64,000 nt of DNA, from NCBI RefSeq assembly GCF_001457475.1, contig NZ_LN831029.1:4092001-4156000 (forward strand), in the 5' to 3' direction. How positions within the stretch are numbered: position 1 is the stretch's first letter; every line of letters starts with the position of its first letter. Origin of the DNA: Achromobacter xylosoxidans (GTDB taxonomy: Bacteria > Pseudomonadota > Gammaproteobacteria > Burkholderiales > Burkholderiaceae_B). Positions 9,247 to 18,664 of the stretch are shown piece after piece. A program made the translations under genes and the position numbers. The notes under the pieces are model-generated. The model had not been told where the DNA came from, did not search any database, and worked only from the letters and a program-made list of their open reading frames with translations.

Positions 9247-10351
9247 ATGGAAGCCGAACGTCAGAACCAGCTCGCAGCCCGCCTCGCCGACTACGCGGAG
9301 CGCGAACAGGCTCTACGGAGGTATCTTTGACTACGATGCCAAAGCCGAACGCCTGCAAGTCGTAAACGCCGAGCTCGAAGACCCGGCGGTCTGGAACGAC
9401 CCCAAGCACGCCCAGGACCTGGGCCGTGAAAAGAAAGCCCTCGAAGACGTGGTGGAAACGCTCACCGGCCTGGGCACGGGCCTGGCCGACTCCAACGAGC
9501 TGTTCGAGCTGGCCGCCGCCGACAACGACGACGCCACCCTCGAATCCATCGAGCTGGACGCCAACGGCTTCCAGGAAAAGCTGGAAAGCCTCGAATTCCG
9601 CCGCATGTTCTCCAACCCGGCCGATCCGCTGAACTGCTTCCTGGACATCCAGGCCGGCGCGGGCGGCACGGAAGCGCAGGACTGGGCCTCGATGCTGCTG
9701 CGCCAGTACCTCAAGTACGCCGAGCGCAAGGGCTTCAAGGCCGAAGTGCTGGAAGAATCCGAGGGCGAAGTCGCCGGCATCAAGTCCGCCACCATCAAGC
9801 TCGAGGGCGAATACGCCTTCGGCTACCTGCGCACGGAAACCGGCGTGCACCGCCTGGTGCGCAAGAGCCCGTTCGACTCCTCGGGCGGCCGCCACACCTC
9901 GTTCGCCAGCGTCTTCGTCTACCCCGAGGTCGACGATTCCTTCGAAGTCGAAGTGAACCCGGCCGACCTGCGCGTGGACACCTATCGCGCCTCGGGCGCG
10001 GGCGGCCAGCACATCAACAAGACCGACTCGGCCGTGCGCCTGACGCACATCCCGACCGGCATCGTGGTGCAGTGCCAGAACGACCGCTCGCAGCACCGCA
10101 ACCGCGCCGAAGCGATGCAGATGCTCAAGTCCAAGCTGTACGAACTGGAAATGCGCAACCGCATGGCCGAGCAGCAAAAGCTGGAAGACTCCAAGACCGA
10201 CGTGGGCTGGGGCCACCAGATCCGCTCGTACGTGCTGGACCAGAGCCGCATCAAGGACCTGCGCACCAACGTCGAAATCTCCAACACGCAGAAAGTGCTG
10301 GACGGCGACCTGGATCCCTTCATCCAGGCCAGCCTCAAGCAAGGCGTGTAA
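9247..10351 (+). CDS. prfB: Peptide chain release factor 2, with programmed +1 frameshift
   Basis: RF2 reads UAA and UGA stop codons. Translation starts at ATG 9247, runs 27 codons to an in-frame TGA at 9328-9330, and continues in the +1 frame after CTT (join 9247-9327, 9329-10351), giving 367 residues. The RF2 SPF recognition tripeptide is in [12 protein letters not shown], and the GGQ peptidyl-hydrolysis motif in [16 protein letters not shown]. The frameshift is the classic RF2 autoregulatory device, not a sequencing error. lysS follows two genes downstream, as in the widespread prfB-lysS arrangement, but a dehydrogenase gene lies between. Confidence 0.97.
9316..9331 (+). promoter_or_regulatory. 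RF2 programmed +1 frameshift site
   Basis: CGGAGGTATCTTTGAC: an internal Shine-Dalgarno (GGAGG) three bases before the slippery CTT codon, followed by TGA and C. When RF2 is scarce the ribosome slips from CUU to UUU and reads GAC next. The spacing and the weak UGAC stop context match the known site. Confidence 0.96.
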
Positions 10352-10393
10352 GTTCCGCGATACTTCCGTCCACCGTCCCCCGAGGGTCCACGC

Positions 10394-11149
10394 ATGTCCG
10401 ACACCATCGCAATTCTCACCGGCGCCTCGCGCGGCATCGGCGCCGCCATGGCGCGCGGCCTGGCCAAACCGGGCACCCGCCTGATCACCCTGGCGCGCTG
10501 CGAAGACCCCGAGCTGGCCGCCTACGCCCGCTCGCAGGACGCGCAGCTTGAACAGTTGTCCGTGGACCTGTCGGACCTGGCCGCGGCGGAAGCGGCCGCG
10601 CGCCGCATCTGCGACGCGCTGCCGCGCGACGCCGGCCGCTACCTGCTGATCAACAACGCCGGCACCGTGCATCCCGTGTCCGGCACCGACGCGCTGATCG
10701 ACGGCCCGGCGATTGCCGCCGCCTTCAACCTGAACGTGACGGCCGTGATGCTGCTGACCGCGCGCTTCCTGGCCGCGGTCGAAGATCTCAAGGCCGACCG
10801 CCGCGTGCTCAACATCTCGTCCGGCGCCGGCCGCAATCCCAATGCCGGCTGGGGCGTGTACTGCGCCACCAAGGCCGCGCTCGACATGTACTCGCGCGTG
10901 GTCAAGCAGGAACAGGGCGAAGGCGGCGCGCGCGTCGTCTCGCTGGCCCCCGGCATTGTCGACACCGACATGCAGGCCGCCATCCGTTCCAGCGACCCCA
11001 AGAGCTTCCCGGCGCTGGCCAAGTTCCAGGACTTCCACGCCAGCGGCAAACTGTCCTCGCCCGCCAACGTGGCCTCCCGCATCCTCGCCTACCTGGATCG
11101 CGACGACTTCGGCACCACCGAAATCGACGACATCCGCAATTACGACTGA
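10394..11149 (+). CDS. Short-chain dehydrogenase/reductase (sepiapterin reductase-like)
   Basis: 251-residue Rossmann-fold oxidoreductase. The cofactor loop is TGASRGIG (9-16), the NNAG motif is at 87-90, and the catalytic Ser142/143, Tyr156 and Lys160 are in ISSGAG and YCATK. The [14 protein letters not shown] segment and the 250-residue length resemble sepiapterin reductase and yeast/bacterial benzil reductases; the substrate is not predictable. It starts 42 bases after prfB and ends 10 bases before lysS, so it is probably transcribed with both. Confidence 0.9.
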   Translation: MSDTIAILTGASRGIGAAMARGLAKPGTRLITLARCEDPELAAYARSQDAQLEQLSVDLSDLAAAEAAARRICDALPRDAGRYLLINNAGTVHPVSGTDALIDGPAIAAAFNLNVTAVMLLTARFLAAVEDLKADRRVLNISSGAGRNPNAGWGVYCATKAALDMYSRVVKQEQGEGGARVVSLAPGIVDTDMQAAIRSSDPKSFPALAKFQDFHASGKLSSPANVASRILAYLDRDDFGTTEIDDIRNYD

Positions 11150-11159
11150 TCCCCCGACC

Positions 11160-12683
11160 ATGACCGACCACACGACCGCTCCGGCAACCGCCCAGGATGA
11201 AAACCGCTTGATCGCCGAACGGCGCGCCAAGCTGGCCAAACTGCGCGAGACCGGGGTCGCGTATCCCAACGATTTCGTCCCCGACGCCCGCGCCGCGGCC
11301 CTGCACGACAAGTACGACGACCAGACGCAGGAAGCCCTGGCCGCCGCGCCCGTCACCGTCAAGGTCGCCGGCCGCATGATGCTCAAGCGCGTCATGGGCA
11401 AGGCCAGCTTCGCCACGCTGCAGGACAGCACCGGCCGCATCCAGATCTACCTGGACCGCGGCACGCTGGGCGAAGACAGCTACGCCGCGTTCAAGCAATG
11501 GGACATCGGCGACATCATCGCGGTCGAAGGGTCGGTCTTCAAGACCAACAAGGGCGAACTGTCGGTGCACGCCGCCACGGCGCGCCTGCTGTCCAAGTCG
11601 CTGCGCCCGCTGCCGGACAAGTTCCACGGCGTGGCCGACCAGGAACTGCGCTACCGCCAGCGCTACGTCGACCTCATCATGACCGACGCCACGCGCCGCA
11701 CCTTCGAGGCGCGCAGCAAGGCCATGGGCAGCATCCGCCAGTTCATGCTGAACGCCGGCTTCCTCGAAGTCGAAACGCCCATGCTGCACCCGATTCCGGG
11801 CGGCGCGGCGGCCAAGCCCTTCGTCACGCACCACAACGCGCTGGACATGGAAATGTTCCTGCGCATCGCGCCCGAGCTCTATCTCAAGCGCCTCATCGTC
11901 GGCGGCTTCGAACGCGTGTTCGAAGTCAACCGCAACTTCCGCAATGAAGGCGTGAGCCCGCGCCACAACCCGGAATTCACGATGATGGAGTTCTACGCGG
12001 CCTTCGCGGACTACCGCTGGCTGATGGACTTCACCGAGGAACTGATCCGCCAGGCCGCCATCTCGGCCACCGGCAGCGCCGTGCTGACCTACCAGGAACG
12101 CGAGCTGGATCTGTCCAAGCCGTTCGACCGCCTGACCATCTGCGAAGCCATCCTCAAGTACGCCCCCGGCTACACCCAGGCGCAACTGGACGACGTCGCC
12201 TTCGTGCGCGCCGAACTCAAGAAGCTGGGCGCCGATGCCGATGGCCCGGTGCTGGCGCGCGCCGGCCTGGGCGCGCTGCAATTGGCGCTGTTCGAGGAAA
12301 CGGCCGAAGCCAAGCTGTGGAACCCCACCTACATCATCGACTACCCGGTCGAGGTGTCGCCGCTGGCGCGTGCCTCCGATACCCGCGAGGGCATCACCGA
12401 GCGCTTCGAGCTGTTCATGACGGGCCGCGAGATCGCCAACGGCTTCTCCGAGCTGAACGATCCCGAAGACCAGGCCGAGCGTTTCCGCTCGCAGGTCGAG
12501 GCCAAGGACGCCGGCGACGAGGAAGCGATGTACTACGACGCCGACTACATCCGCGCGCTGGAATACGGCATGCCCCCGACGGGCGGCTGCGGCATCGGCA
12601 TCGACCGCCTGGTGATGCTGCTGACCGACAGCCCCAGCATCCGCGACGTCATCCTCTTCCCGCACCTGCGCCGTGAAGACTAA
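11160..12683 (+). CDS. lysS: Lysyl-tRNA synthetase, class II
   Basis: Charges tRNA-Lys. 507 residues, start at ATG 11160, ten bases after the dehydrogenase stop. An N-terminal OB-fold anticodon-binding domain (about 60-170, around [21 protein letters not shown]) precedes the class II core. Motif 2 is [19 protein letters not shown] and motif 3 is [12 protein letters not shown]. Length and motifs are normal. Confidence 0.97.
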   Translation: MTDHTTAPATAQDENRLIAERRAKLAKLRETGVAYPNDFVPDARAAALHDKYDDQTQEALAAAPVTVKVAGRMMLKRVMGKASFATLQDSTGRIQIYLDRGTLGEDSYAAFKQWDIGDIIAVEGSVFKTNKGELSVHAATARLLSKSLRPLPDKFHGVADQELRYRQRYVDLIMTDATRRTFEARSKAMGSIRQFMLNAGFLEVETPMLHPIPGGAAAKPFVTHHNALDMEMFLRIAPELYLKRLIVGGFERVFEVNRNFRNEGVSPRHNPEFTMMEFYAAFADYRWLMDFTEELIRQAAISATGSAVLTYQERELDLSKPFDRLTICEAILKYAPGYTQAQLDDVAFVRAELKKLGADADGPVLARAGLGALQLALFEETAEAKLWNPTYIIDYPVEVSPLARASDTREGITERFELFMTGREIANGFSELNDPEDQAERFRSQVEAKDAGDEEAMYYDADYIRALEYGMPPTGGCGIGIDRLVMLLTDSPSIRDVILFPHLRRED

Positions 12684-12698
12684 GACGCGGTCGGCATC

Positions 12699-13022
12699 GT
12701 GATCCTCAAGATCCTGATGCTGGCGGCGGTGGTTGCCGCCCTGTTCTACATGGTGATGCAACCGCGTCGCGCCCGCGGCGGCTACCACGGCGCCGCGGCG
12801 CCCGTGCGCCGCGCGCCGCTGTTCATCGCCCTGTGCCTGGCCACCGCGCTGTCGATCACGGGCGCGCTGGTCACGGCGGTCCTGTGGATGGGCAGCGTCG
12901 CCGGCGGCGTGACCGGCGGCGGCTATCATGGCGAAGCCGATTTCCTCCTGACCATCGCCGGCGCCCTGCTGGCGATCGCGGTGGCCTGCGGCGTCGGCGC
13001 CTTCCTCAAGCGCAAGGCCTAG
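12699..13022 (+). CDS. Small two-helix membrane protein, unknown
   Basis: 107 residues from a GTG at 12699, 15 bases after lysS; an ATG at 12717 would give a protein six residues shorter. Hydrophobic segments are at about 3-19, 43-70 and 82-100, and the tail is basic (FLKRKA). A glycine-rich loop holds two GGYHG repeats (near residues 27-31 and 72-76). I do not recognise the family. Confidence 0.6.
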   Translation: MILKILMLAAVVAALFYMVMQPRRARGGYHGAAAPVRRAPLFIALCLATALSITGALVTAVLWMGSVAGGVTGGGYHGEADFLLTIAGALLAIAVACGVGAFLKRKA

Positions 13023-13078
13023 CGCCGACGGACCCCGTGGTCCCGCGCCTCTCTGGCGCCGGCGCGTCCCCCCGCCCC

Positions 13079-14587
13079 CTACTCCCCGCCCAGGGCCGCC
13101 GCCAGGCGCCGCATGGCAAGATCGATCTCGTGCGCGCTGAGCGAGGCATAGCCCAGCAGCCAGCCCTGCAACGCGGGCGTGCCGGCATACAGGCGCCCCA
13201 GTCCCGGCAGCGCCAGGCCGGCCGCCGCCGCCCGGCGGATCGTGTCCGCTTCGGACCAGCCCGGTTCCAGCAGGCACGGCACCTGCAATCCCCCCTCCGG
13301 CCGCAACGCCCGCGCCACGCCCGCCAGGTGCCGGCCGACCGCTTCCAGCATGGCTTCGCGCCGCGCCGCATACAGCTTGCGCATGGCGCGCACGTGGGCG
13401 TTGTAGTGGCCGTCGGCCATGAAACGCGCCAGCGTCAGCTGCAGGATCTGCGGCGTATGGCCATCGACAATGCTGCGCGCGCGGGTGAAAGCCGACACCA
13501 GTTCTTCCGGCAAGGCCATGTAGCCCATCCGCAGGCCGGGGTACAGGGTCTTGCTGAACGTGCCCAGGTAGATCGTGCGGCCGTGCTTGTCCAGCCCCTG
13601 CACGCAGGCGGTGGGCAGGCCGTCGTAGTGGAATTCGCTGTCGTAGTCGTCCTCGATGATCCATCTGCCGCCCTCGGCCGCCCAGCGCGTCAGTTCGAGC
13701 CGGCGCTCCAGCGATAGCGTGGCGCCGGTCGGATACTGGTGCGAAGGCGTCACGTAGACGCACGCGGCGCCGCTGCGGTCGGCGCGCAGCAGGTCGGTGC
13801 GGATGCCCTGCGCATCGACGTCGACCGGCACCACGCGGGCCTCGGCGAACTCGAAGGCCTTGCGCGCGCCGAAATAGCCGGGATTCTCCAGCAGGATCGG
13901 CTTGCCGGCATCCACCAGCAACTGCGCGCACAGGAACAAGGCCTGGCGCGTGCTGCTCAGCACCACGATCTGCTCGGCGCGCACCTTGGCGCCGCGCTCC
14001 AGGTTCAGGTAGGTGGCGATCGCGCGGCGCAGGGGCTCGGCGCCTTGCGGGTCGCCATGCAGCAACACATGGCCGCGGTGGTCCCGCAGTACCTGCCGCT
14101 GCAAGCGCTCCCAGACCGCGAGCGGAAAGCTGCGGGTCTCGGGCAGCCCCGTGGCGAAGGCCTGGACCGATTGCTGGTCGGCCACGCCGCCGCTGTCGAA
14201 GATCGCCCGGCCACGCCGGCTCAGGCCGGCCGCCGGCGCGATCGATTGCGCCGACGCCGGCCGGCGCTCCCGCGATAGCGCGCGACGCCGCGCCGAACCG
14301 CGCAGTTCGGTGCCGATGGTTTCCGATACATAGCTGCCCGAGCCCTTGCGCCGCGCGATGAACCCATCGCGCTGCAACTGCACGTAGGCGTTTTCGACCG
14401 TGTCGCGCGCCACGCCGAGCGACTGCGCCAGCGCGCGGGTGGCGGGCAGCTTCACGCCGGGATCCAGGTCGCCGTCCAGCACCAGCGCGCGCAACGCGCG
14501 CTGGATCCGCTGGTGCAGGTCGAGCGGCGCCAGGTCCGCGTCGCCCATGCGGATCTTCAGTGTCTCAAGCGTGAAAGTCTTGCTCAT
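13079..14587 (-). CDS. MocR-family (GntR/aminotransferase fusion) PLP-dependent regulator, PdxR-like
   Basis: 502-residue chimera. An N-terminal GntR winged helix spans about residues 20-90 (LPATRALAQSLGVARDTVENAYVQLQRDGF). A fold-type-I aminotransferase-like domain covers about 120-500, with the PLP-phosphate aspartate region EDDYDSEF and the Schiff-base lysine K346 in GTFSKTLYPGLRMGYM. MocR proteins use PLP as an effector and often control a divergent neighbour involved in vitamin B6, GABA, taurine or similar metabolism. The divergent genes here encode a BenE-like transporter and a PLP-binding homeostasis protein, which favours a B6-related role (inference). Confidence 0.92.
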   Translation of the reverse strand: MSKTFTLETLKIRMGDADLAPLDLHQRIQRALRALVLDGDLDPGVKLPATRALAQSLGVARDTVENAYVQLQRDGFIARRKGSGSYVSETIGTELRGSARRRALSRERRPASAQSIAPAAGLSRRGRAIFDSGGVADQQSVQAFATGLPETRSFPLAVWERLQRQVLRDHRGHVLLHGDPQGAEPLRRAIATYLNLERGAKVRAEQIVVLSSTRQALFLCAQLLVDAGKPILLENPGYFGARKAFEFAEARVVPVDVDAQGIRTDLLRADRSGAACVYVTPSHQYPTGATLSLERRLELTRWAAEGGRWIIEDDYDSEFHYDGLPTACVQGLDKHGRTIYLGTFSKTLYPGLRMGYMALPEELVSAFTRARSIVDGHTPQILQLTLARFMADGHYNAHVRAMRKLYAARREAMLEAVGRHLAGVARALRPEGGLQVPCLLEPGWSEADTIRRAAAAGLALPGLGRLYAGTPALQGWLLGYASLSAHEIDLAMRRLAAALGGE

Positions 14588-14665
14588 GCGGTCTGCCCAA
14601 GGGCGATGAAAGCGTCAATGACGACCGACCATTCTAGTCGGCGGCGAGCGCGCCGGGAGCAATAA

Positions 14666-14685
14666 AGTGGTCTGGCCAGACCACT
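14666..14685. promoter_or_regulatory. Perfect 20-bp palindrome, candidate MocR operator
   Basis: AGTGGTCTGGCCAGACCACT is a perfect palindrome centred at 14675/14676, between the divergent MocR gene and the benE-like gene. A related partial copy (GGTCCAGACAGTCC) follows at about 14696-14709. MocR-family sites commonly contain TGGTC/GACCA-type half-sites arranged as inverted and direct repeats, so this is a good candidate for control of both directions. Confidence 0.65.
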
Positions 14686-14762
14686 AAAAGTGTACGGTCC
14701 AGACAGTCCAATACGGCGTTACAAAGTGGCTTGCCACTCAACCCTTCCAACCTGTCTCGCCC

Positions 14763-16016
14763 ATGTCTTCCCCCAGCGCTTCCCCCCTGCTCGCGCGCGA
14801 TCTCCTCCATCCCGTCGTCGCCGGCCTGATCTCGGTCATCGTCAACTATGGCGGCACCTTCATCCTGGTGTTCCAGGCCGCCAAGGTCGCCGGCCTCAGT
14901 CCAGCGCTGACCGCCTCCTGGGTCTGGTCGGTGTCCATCGGCGTCGGCGTCACCGGCATCCTGCTGAGCTGGGCCGCGCGCGAACCCATCATCACCGCGT
15001 GGTCCACGCCCGCCGCGGCCTTCCTGGTCACGGCGCTCGCCACCACGCCCTACGCCGAAGCCATCGGCGCCTACCTGATCTCGGCCGCCGCGTTCGTCGC
15101 GCTTGGGCTGTCCGGCTGCTTCGACAAGGCCATCCGCCTGATCCCGCCCGGCGTGGCCGCCGGCCTGTTGGCCGGCATCCTGCTGCCGTTCGGAATCGGC
15201 GCGTTTGGCGGCATGTCGCTGGACCCGTTGCTGACGGGCTGGCTGATCCTGGCCTACGTCGCCCTCAAGCGCTATACCGCGCGCTACGCCGTGGTCGGCA
15301 TCCTGGTGTCGGGGCTGGCCCTGCTGTTGTTGCAGGACCGGGTCGACCTGTCGGGTCTGCGGCTGGAATTTGCCACGCCGGTCTTCACCGCGCCCGCATT
15401 CTCGCTCAATGGCCTGCTGAGCGTGGCGCTGCCGCTGTTCCTGATCACGCTGACCGGGCAGTACATGCCGGGCATGCTGGTGCTGCGCAACGACGGCTTC
15501 AAGACCAGCGCCAACCCCATCGTCACCCTCACCGGCCTGGGCTCGCTGCTGATGGCGCCGTTCGGCTCGCATGCCTTCAACGTGGCCGCGATCACCGCCG
15601 CCATCTGCACCGGCCGCGAAGCCCATGACGATCCGTCCAAGCGCTGGATCGCCGGCATCGCCGCGGGCCTGTTCTACATCCTGGTCGGCGTGTTCGGCGT
15701 GACGCTGGCCGCCCTGTTCATGGCCCTGCCCGCCACCTTCATCACCACCCTGGCGGGCCTGGCGCTGCTGGGCACCATCGGCGGCAGCCTGGCCGGCGCC
15801 CTGGCCGATCCAAAAACACGCGAGGCCTCGCTGATCACCTTCCTGGCGGCAGCGGCCAACATCAAGCTGTTCGGCATCGGCGGCGCCTTCTGGGGCCTGG
15901 TGATCGGCCTGCTCGCCCATGCCGCGCTCAATGGCCGCCTGCCGCGACGCCTGCGCCCGCCCCGCTACACTGATCTGCCGCGCCCGCAAGCCACCGGCAA
16001 GGAAATGGTGAAATGA
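14763..16016 (+). CDS. benE: BenE-family membrane transporter
   Basis: 417-residue protein with 11-12 hydrophobic helices, matching the BenE benzoate/proton symporter family. The N-terminal VNYGGTFILVFQAAKVAGLSP, the central PPGVAAGLLAGILLPFGIGAFG and the QYMPGMLVLRNDGF segment are family hallmarks. BenE proteins are named for benzoate uptake, but no ben or cat genes are present here. The gene overlaps the following PLP-binding-protein gene by four bases (ATGA) and is divergent from a MocR regulator, so its cargo may instead be B6-related (inference). Confidence 0.85.
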   Translation: MSSPSASPLLARDLLHPVVAGLISVIVNYGGTFILVFQAAKVAGLSPALTASWVWSVSIGVGVTGILLSWAAREPIITAWSTPAAAFLVTALATTPYAEAIGAYLISAAAFVALGLSGCFDKAIRLIPPGVAAGLLAGILLPFGIGAFGGMSLDPLLTGWLILAYVALKRYTARYAVVGILVSGLALLLLQDRVDLSGLRLEFATPVFTAPAFSLNGLLSVALPLFLITLTGQYMPGMLVLRNDGFKTSANPIVTLTGLGSLLMAPFGSHAFNVAAITAAICTGREAHDDPSKRWIAGIAAGLFYILVGVFGVTLAALFMALPATFITTLAGLALLGTIGGSLAGALADPKTREASLITFLAAAANIKLFGIGGAFWGLVIGLLAHAALNGRLPRRLRPPRYTDLPRPQATGKEMVK

Positions 16017-16840
16017 TGACGCTCCCGACCGATCCCGCCCAGGCCGCGCCTGGCGGCGCCGACACGCAGACCCGCCACGACCAGCACGGCCGCTATCCGC
16101 AGGCGCTGAGCGTCGAGGACTTCCGCCACAACCTCGCCGCCATCCACGCGCGCATGGACGCCGCCTGCCGGCGCGTCGGCCGCGACCCGGCCGGCGTGCG
16201 GCTGCTGCCGGTCAGCAAGACCATGGACGAATCGCGCATCCGGCTGGCCCATGCCGCGGGCTGCCGCCTGCTGGGCGAAAACAAGATCCAGGAAGCCCAC
16301 CGCAAATGGCAGAACACCGCGGACCTGCCCGACCTGCGCTGGTCGGTGATCGGCCACCTGCAGACCAACAAGGCCAAGCTGATGGCGCAGTTCGCCAGCG
16401 AATTCCAGGCGCTGGACAGCCTGCGCCTGGCCGAAGCGCTGGATCGCCGCCTGCAGGCCGAAGGCCGCGCGCTGGATGTCTACGTGCAGGTCAACACCTC
16501 CGGCGAGCCCAGCAAATACGGCCTGGCGCCCGACGATGTCGCCGCCTTCATCCAGGCGCTGCCGGCGTTTTCCTCATTGCGGGTGCGCGGCTTCATGACG
16601 CTGGCATTGTTCTCCAGCGATGCCGAGCGGGTGCGCCAGTGCTTCGTGCTGCTGCGCGGCCTGCGCGACCGCCTGCGCCAGGATGCCCCGGCGGGCATCA
16701 GCCTGGATGAACTGTCGATGGGCATGTCCGGCGACTTCGAGATCGCCATCGAGGAAGGCGCCACCGTCGTGCGCGTCGGCCAGGCCATCTTCGGCGCCCG
16801 CGCGCTGCCGGACAGCCACTACTGGCCGGGCGCGGCGTAG
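16013..16840 (+). CDS. YggS/PLPBP-family pyridoxal-phosphate homeostasis protein
   Basis: 275-residue TIM-barrel protein that binds PLP but lacks known enzymatic activity; relatives balance B6 vitamers and amino-acid pools. The PLP lysine is K69 in LLPVSKT. The ENKIQEAHRKW, WSVIGHLQTNK, VQVNTSGEPSKYG and ELSMGMSGDFEIAIEEGATVVRVG motifs are all present. It carries an extra N-terminal stretch of about 30 residues compared with E. coli YggS. Since betaproteobacteria usually hold a second yggS copy beside proC, this may be a specialised paralog dedicated to the MocR module; no proC is visible here. Confidence 0.92.
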   Translation: MMTLPTDPAQAAPGGADTQTRHDQHGRYPQALSVEDFRHNLAAIHARMDAACRRVGRDPAGVRLLPVSKTMDESRIRLAHAAGCRLLGENKIQEAHRKWQNTADLPDLRWSVIGHLQTNKAKLMAQFASEFQALDSLRLAEALDRRLQAEGRALDVYVQVNTSGEPSKYGLAPDDVAAFIQALPAFSSLRVRGFMTLALFSSDAERVRQCFVLLRGLRDRLRQDAPAGISLDELSMGMSGDFEIAIEEGATVVRVGQAIFGARALPDSHYWPGAA

Positions 16841-16859
16841 CCTGCGCAACGGGACGGCC

Positions 16860-17513
16860 CTAGGCCACCGGCCAGCGCCCCGCTCCCTCCGGCAGCGCCG
16901 GCAGGCTGGCCCGCAACATCTCATCGATGAACGCCGCCGGCCGCAACCGGCCTTCCGGCTTGTACCACTGCACGGTCAGGTTCATCGCCCCCAGCACGCA
17001 GCGCTTGATCACGCGCGCATCGCCCCGCAGCACGCCGGCGGCCACCGCCGCCGCCACCGCGTCCTGCCACATGGCCTCGTAGCGGTCGCTCAGCGCCTTG
17101 ACGCTGGCCTGGCTCGACGCGGACAGGCTGCGCCATTCGTAGACCAGCGCGTTCATCGCATCGCCGCCGGCGCCATGCAGCATGCTCCACATGTGCACGC
17201 GGAACAGCGCCGCCAGCCGGTCGGCCGGCGTCCGGTAACGATCCAGCGCCTGGCGACCTTCGTCCAGCACCTCCTGGATGCCGTTGTTCATCACCGCCAC
17301 CAGGATTTCCTCCTTGCTGCGGAAATGATGGAACAGGCTGCCCGATTGCAGGCCCACGGCGCGCGCCAGTTCACGCACGGTGGTGCGTTCGTAGCCGTGC
17401 TTGCGGAACAGCCGGGCCGCCGTCAGGATCACTTCGGCGCGGCGCAGCGATTCCGCGCCGTCCTCGTGGCCCTGCGGGGCCACCTGCGCCGCGGCCTTGC
17501 CGGATCGGTTCAT
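16860..17513 (-). CDS. TetR-family transcriptional regulator
   Basis: 217 residues. The N-terminal helix-turn-helix ([28 protein letters not shown], about 37-64) is preceded by a basic arm; the C-terminal ligand domain is typical of regulators of acyl-CoA metabolism. I start it at ATG 17513, which overlaps the thiolase stop by four bases (ATGA). It is the last gene of the liv/acyl-CoA operon and probably controls that operon and the divergent enoyl-CoA hydratase. Confidence 0.92.
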   Translation of the reverse strand: MNRSGKAAAQVAPQGHEDGAESLRRAEVILTAARLFRKHGYERTTVRELARAVGLQSGSLFHHFRSKEEILVAVMNNGIQEVLDEGRQALDRYRTPADRLAALFRVHMWSMLHGAGGDAMNALVYEWRSLSASSQASVKALSDRYEAMWQDAVAAAVAAGVLRGDARVIKRCVLGAMNLTVQWYKPEGRLRPAAFIDEMLRASLPALPEGAGRWPVA

Positions 17514-18664
17514 AGCCGTTCGACGATGGTCGCCGTCGCCATGCCGTGCCCGATGCACATGACCTGCAGGCCGAACTGGCCGCCGGTGGCGCGCAGGCCC
17601 GCCAGCATCTTGGCCATCAGCGCCGCGCCCGTGGCGCCCAGCGGGTGGCCGTGGGCAATGGCGCCGCCCCATGGGTTGACCTTGGCCGGATCCGCATCCA
17701 GCGTCTTCAACCAGGCCAGCACCACGCTGGCAAAGGCCTCGTTGATCTCGATCCAGTCGATGTCCCGCAGGCGCAGGCCGGCCCGCTCCAGGGCGCGCTC
17801 GGTGGCGGCGATCACGCCGGTCAGCTGCAACACCGGATCCGAGCCGATCGCCACCCGCGCGCGAAAGCGCGCCTGCGGCCGCAGCCCATCCGCCAGCGCG
17901 GCTTGGCGGTCGGCCAGCAACACCGCCGCCGCGCCATCGGCCAGCTGGCTCGACTGCGCCGCCGTCACGTTGCCCTGCCCCGGCGGGCGCAGGGCCGGCG
18001 CCAGCGCGGCCATCTTGGCGGGGTCGGCATGCTCGCGGATGCCCTCGTCGCGCGCCGGCGTCCCGGCCGGGCCCGGCAGCAATTCGCTGTGGCGGCCGGC
18101 GCTGGCCGCCGCCCAGGCGCGCGCATGGCTCTGCATCGACCAGGCATCCAGTTCCCCGCGCCCCAGCTGCCACTGCTCGGCGATGCGTTCGGCGCTCTCG
18201 ATCTGGTGGATCAGCGGATAGCGCTGCAACAGTCCGGGATTGAGCGACTCGAAGCCGCGGAACTCGCGCTGGCCCAAGGTCACGTCCAGGAACATCGGCA
18301 CGCGGCTCATGCTCTCGACGCCGCCGGCGACCACGTAGCGCATATCGCCGGCGGCAATGGCCTGGGCCGCCGCATGCACCGCCTGCTGGCTCGAACCGCA
18401 CATGCGGTTCAGGGCCACGCCCGGCACCGTCTCCGGCAGGCCGGCCAGCAGGGCTGACAGCCGGCCGATGTTGGCGCCCTGCTCACCCGCCTGGCTGACG
18501 CAACCGGCGATCACATCGTCCACCTGGCCGCCCGGCAGACCGGCGCGCGCCAGCAGGCCCTGGATCACCTCGGCCAGCAGGTCATCGGGCCGCTTGTCGG
18601 CCCACCAGCCGCCGCGCCGCCCGAACGGCGTGCGCACCGCCTCCACGATCACCGCTTCGTTCAT
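17510..18664 (-). CDS. Thiolase (acetyl-CoA acyltransferase)
   Basis: 384-residue thiolase that cleaves 3-ketoacyl-CoA with CoA, the last step of a beta-oxidation round. The nucleophile is Cys89 in [14 protein letters not shown]. The histidine loop is [15 protein letters not shown] and the second active-site cysteine is in [17 protein letters not shown]; the usual CxGxG motif reads CIGHG. It overlaps both neighbours by four bases. Next to an acyl-CoA ligase and a carboxylate-type ABC transporter, it is likely degradative rather than biosynthetic. Confidence 0.93.
   Translation of the reverse strand: MNEAVIVEAVRTPFGRRGGWWADKRPDDLLAEVIQGLLARAGLPGGQVDDVIAGCVSQAGEQGANIGRLSALLAGLPETVPGVALNRMCGSSQQAVHAAAQAIAAGDMRYVVAGGVESMSRVPMFLDVTLGQREFRGFESLNPGLLQRYPLIHQIESAERIAEQWQLGRGELDAWSMQSHARAWAAASAGRHSELLPGPAGTPARDEGIREHADPAKMAALAPALRPPGQGNVTAAQSSQLADGAAAVLLADRQAALADGLRPQARFRARVAIGSDPVLQLTGVIAATERALERAGLRLRDIDWIEINEAFASVVLAWLKTLDADPAKVNPWGGAIAHGHPLGATGAALMAKMLAGLRATGGQFGLQVMCIGHGMATATIVERL

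Noticed and set aside
9328..9330. An apparent frameshift or stop early in prfB
   Set aside because: It is the programmed RF2 frameshift signal (GGAGG-TAT-CTT-TGA-C), not an error or pseudogene.
10902..13931. A 1009-residue minus-strand open frame spanning lysS and the MocR region
   Set aside because: It crosses several real genes in another frame and has no recognisable domain; its composition is that of GC-rich noise.
14763..16016. BenE as part of a benzoate-degradation operon
   Set aside because: No ben, cat or other aromatic genes are near; the neighbours are a MocR regulator and a PLP-binding protein.
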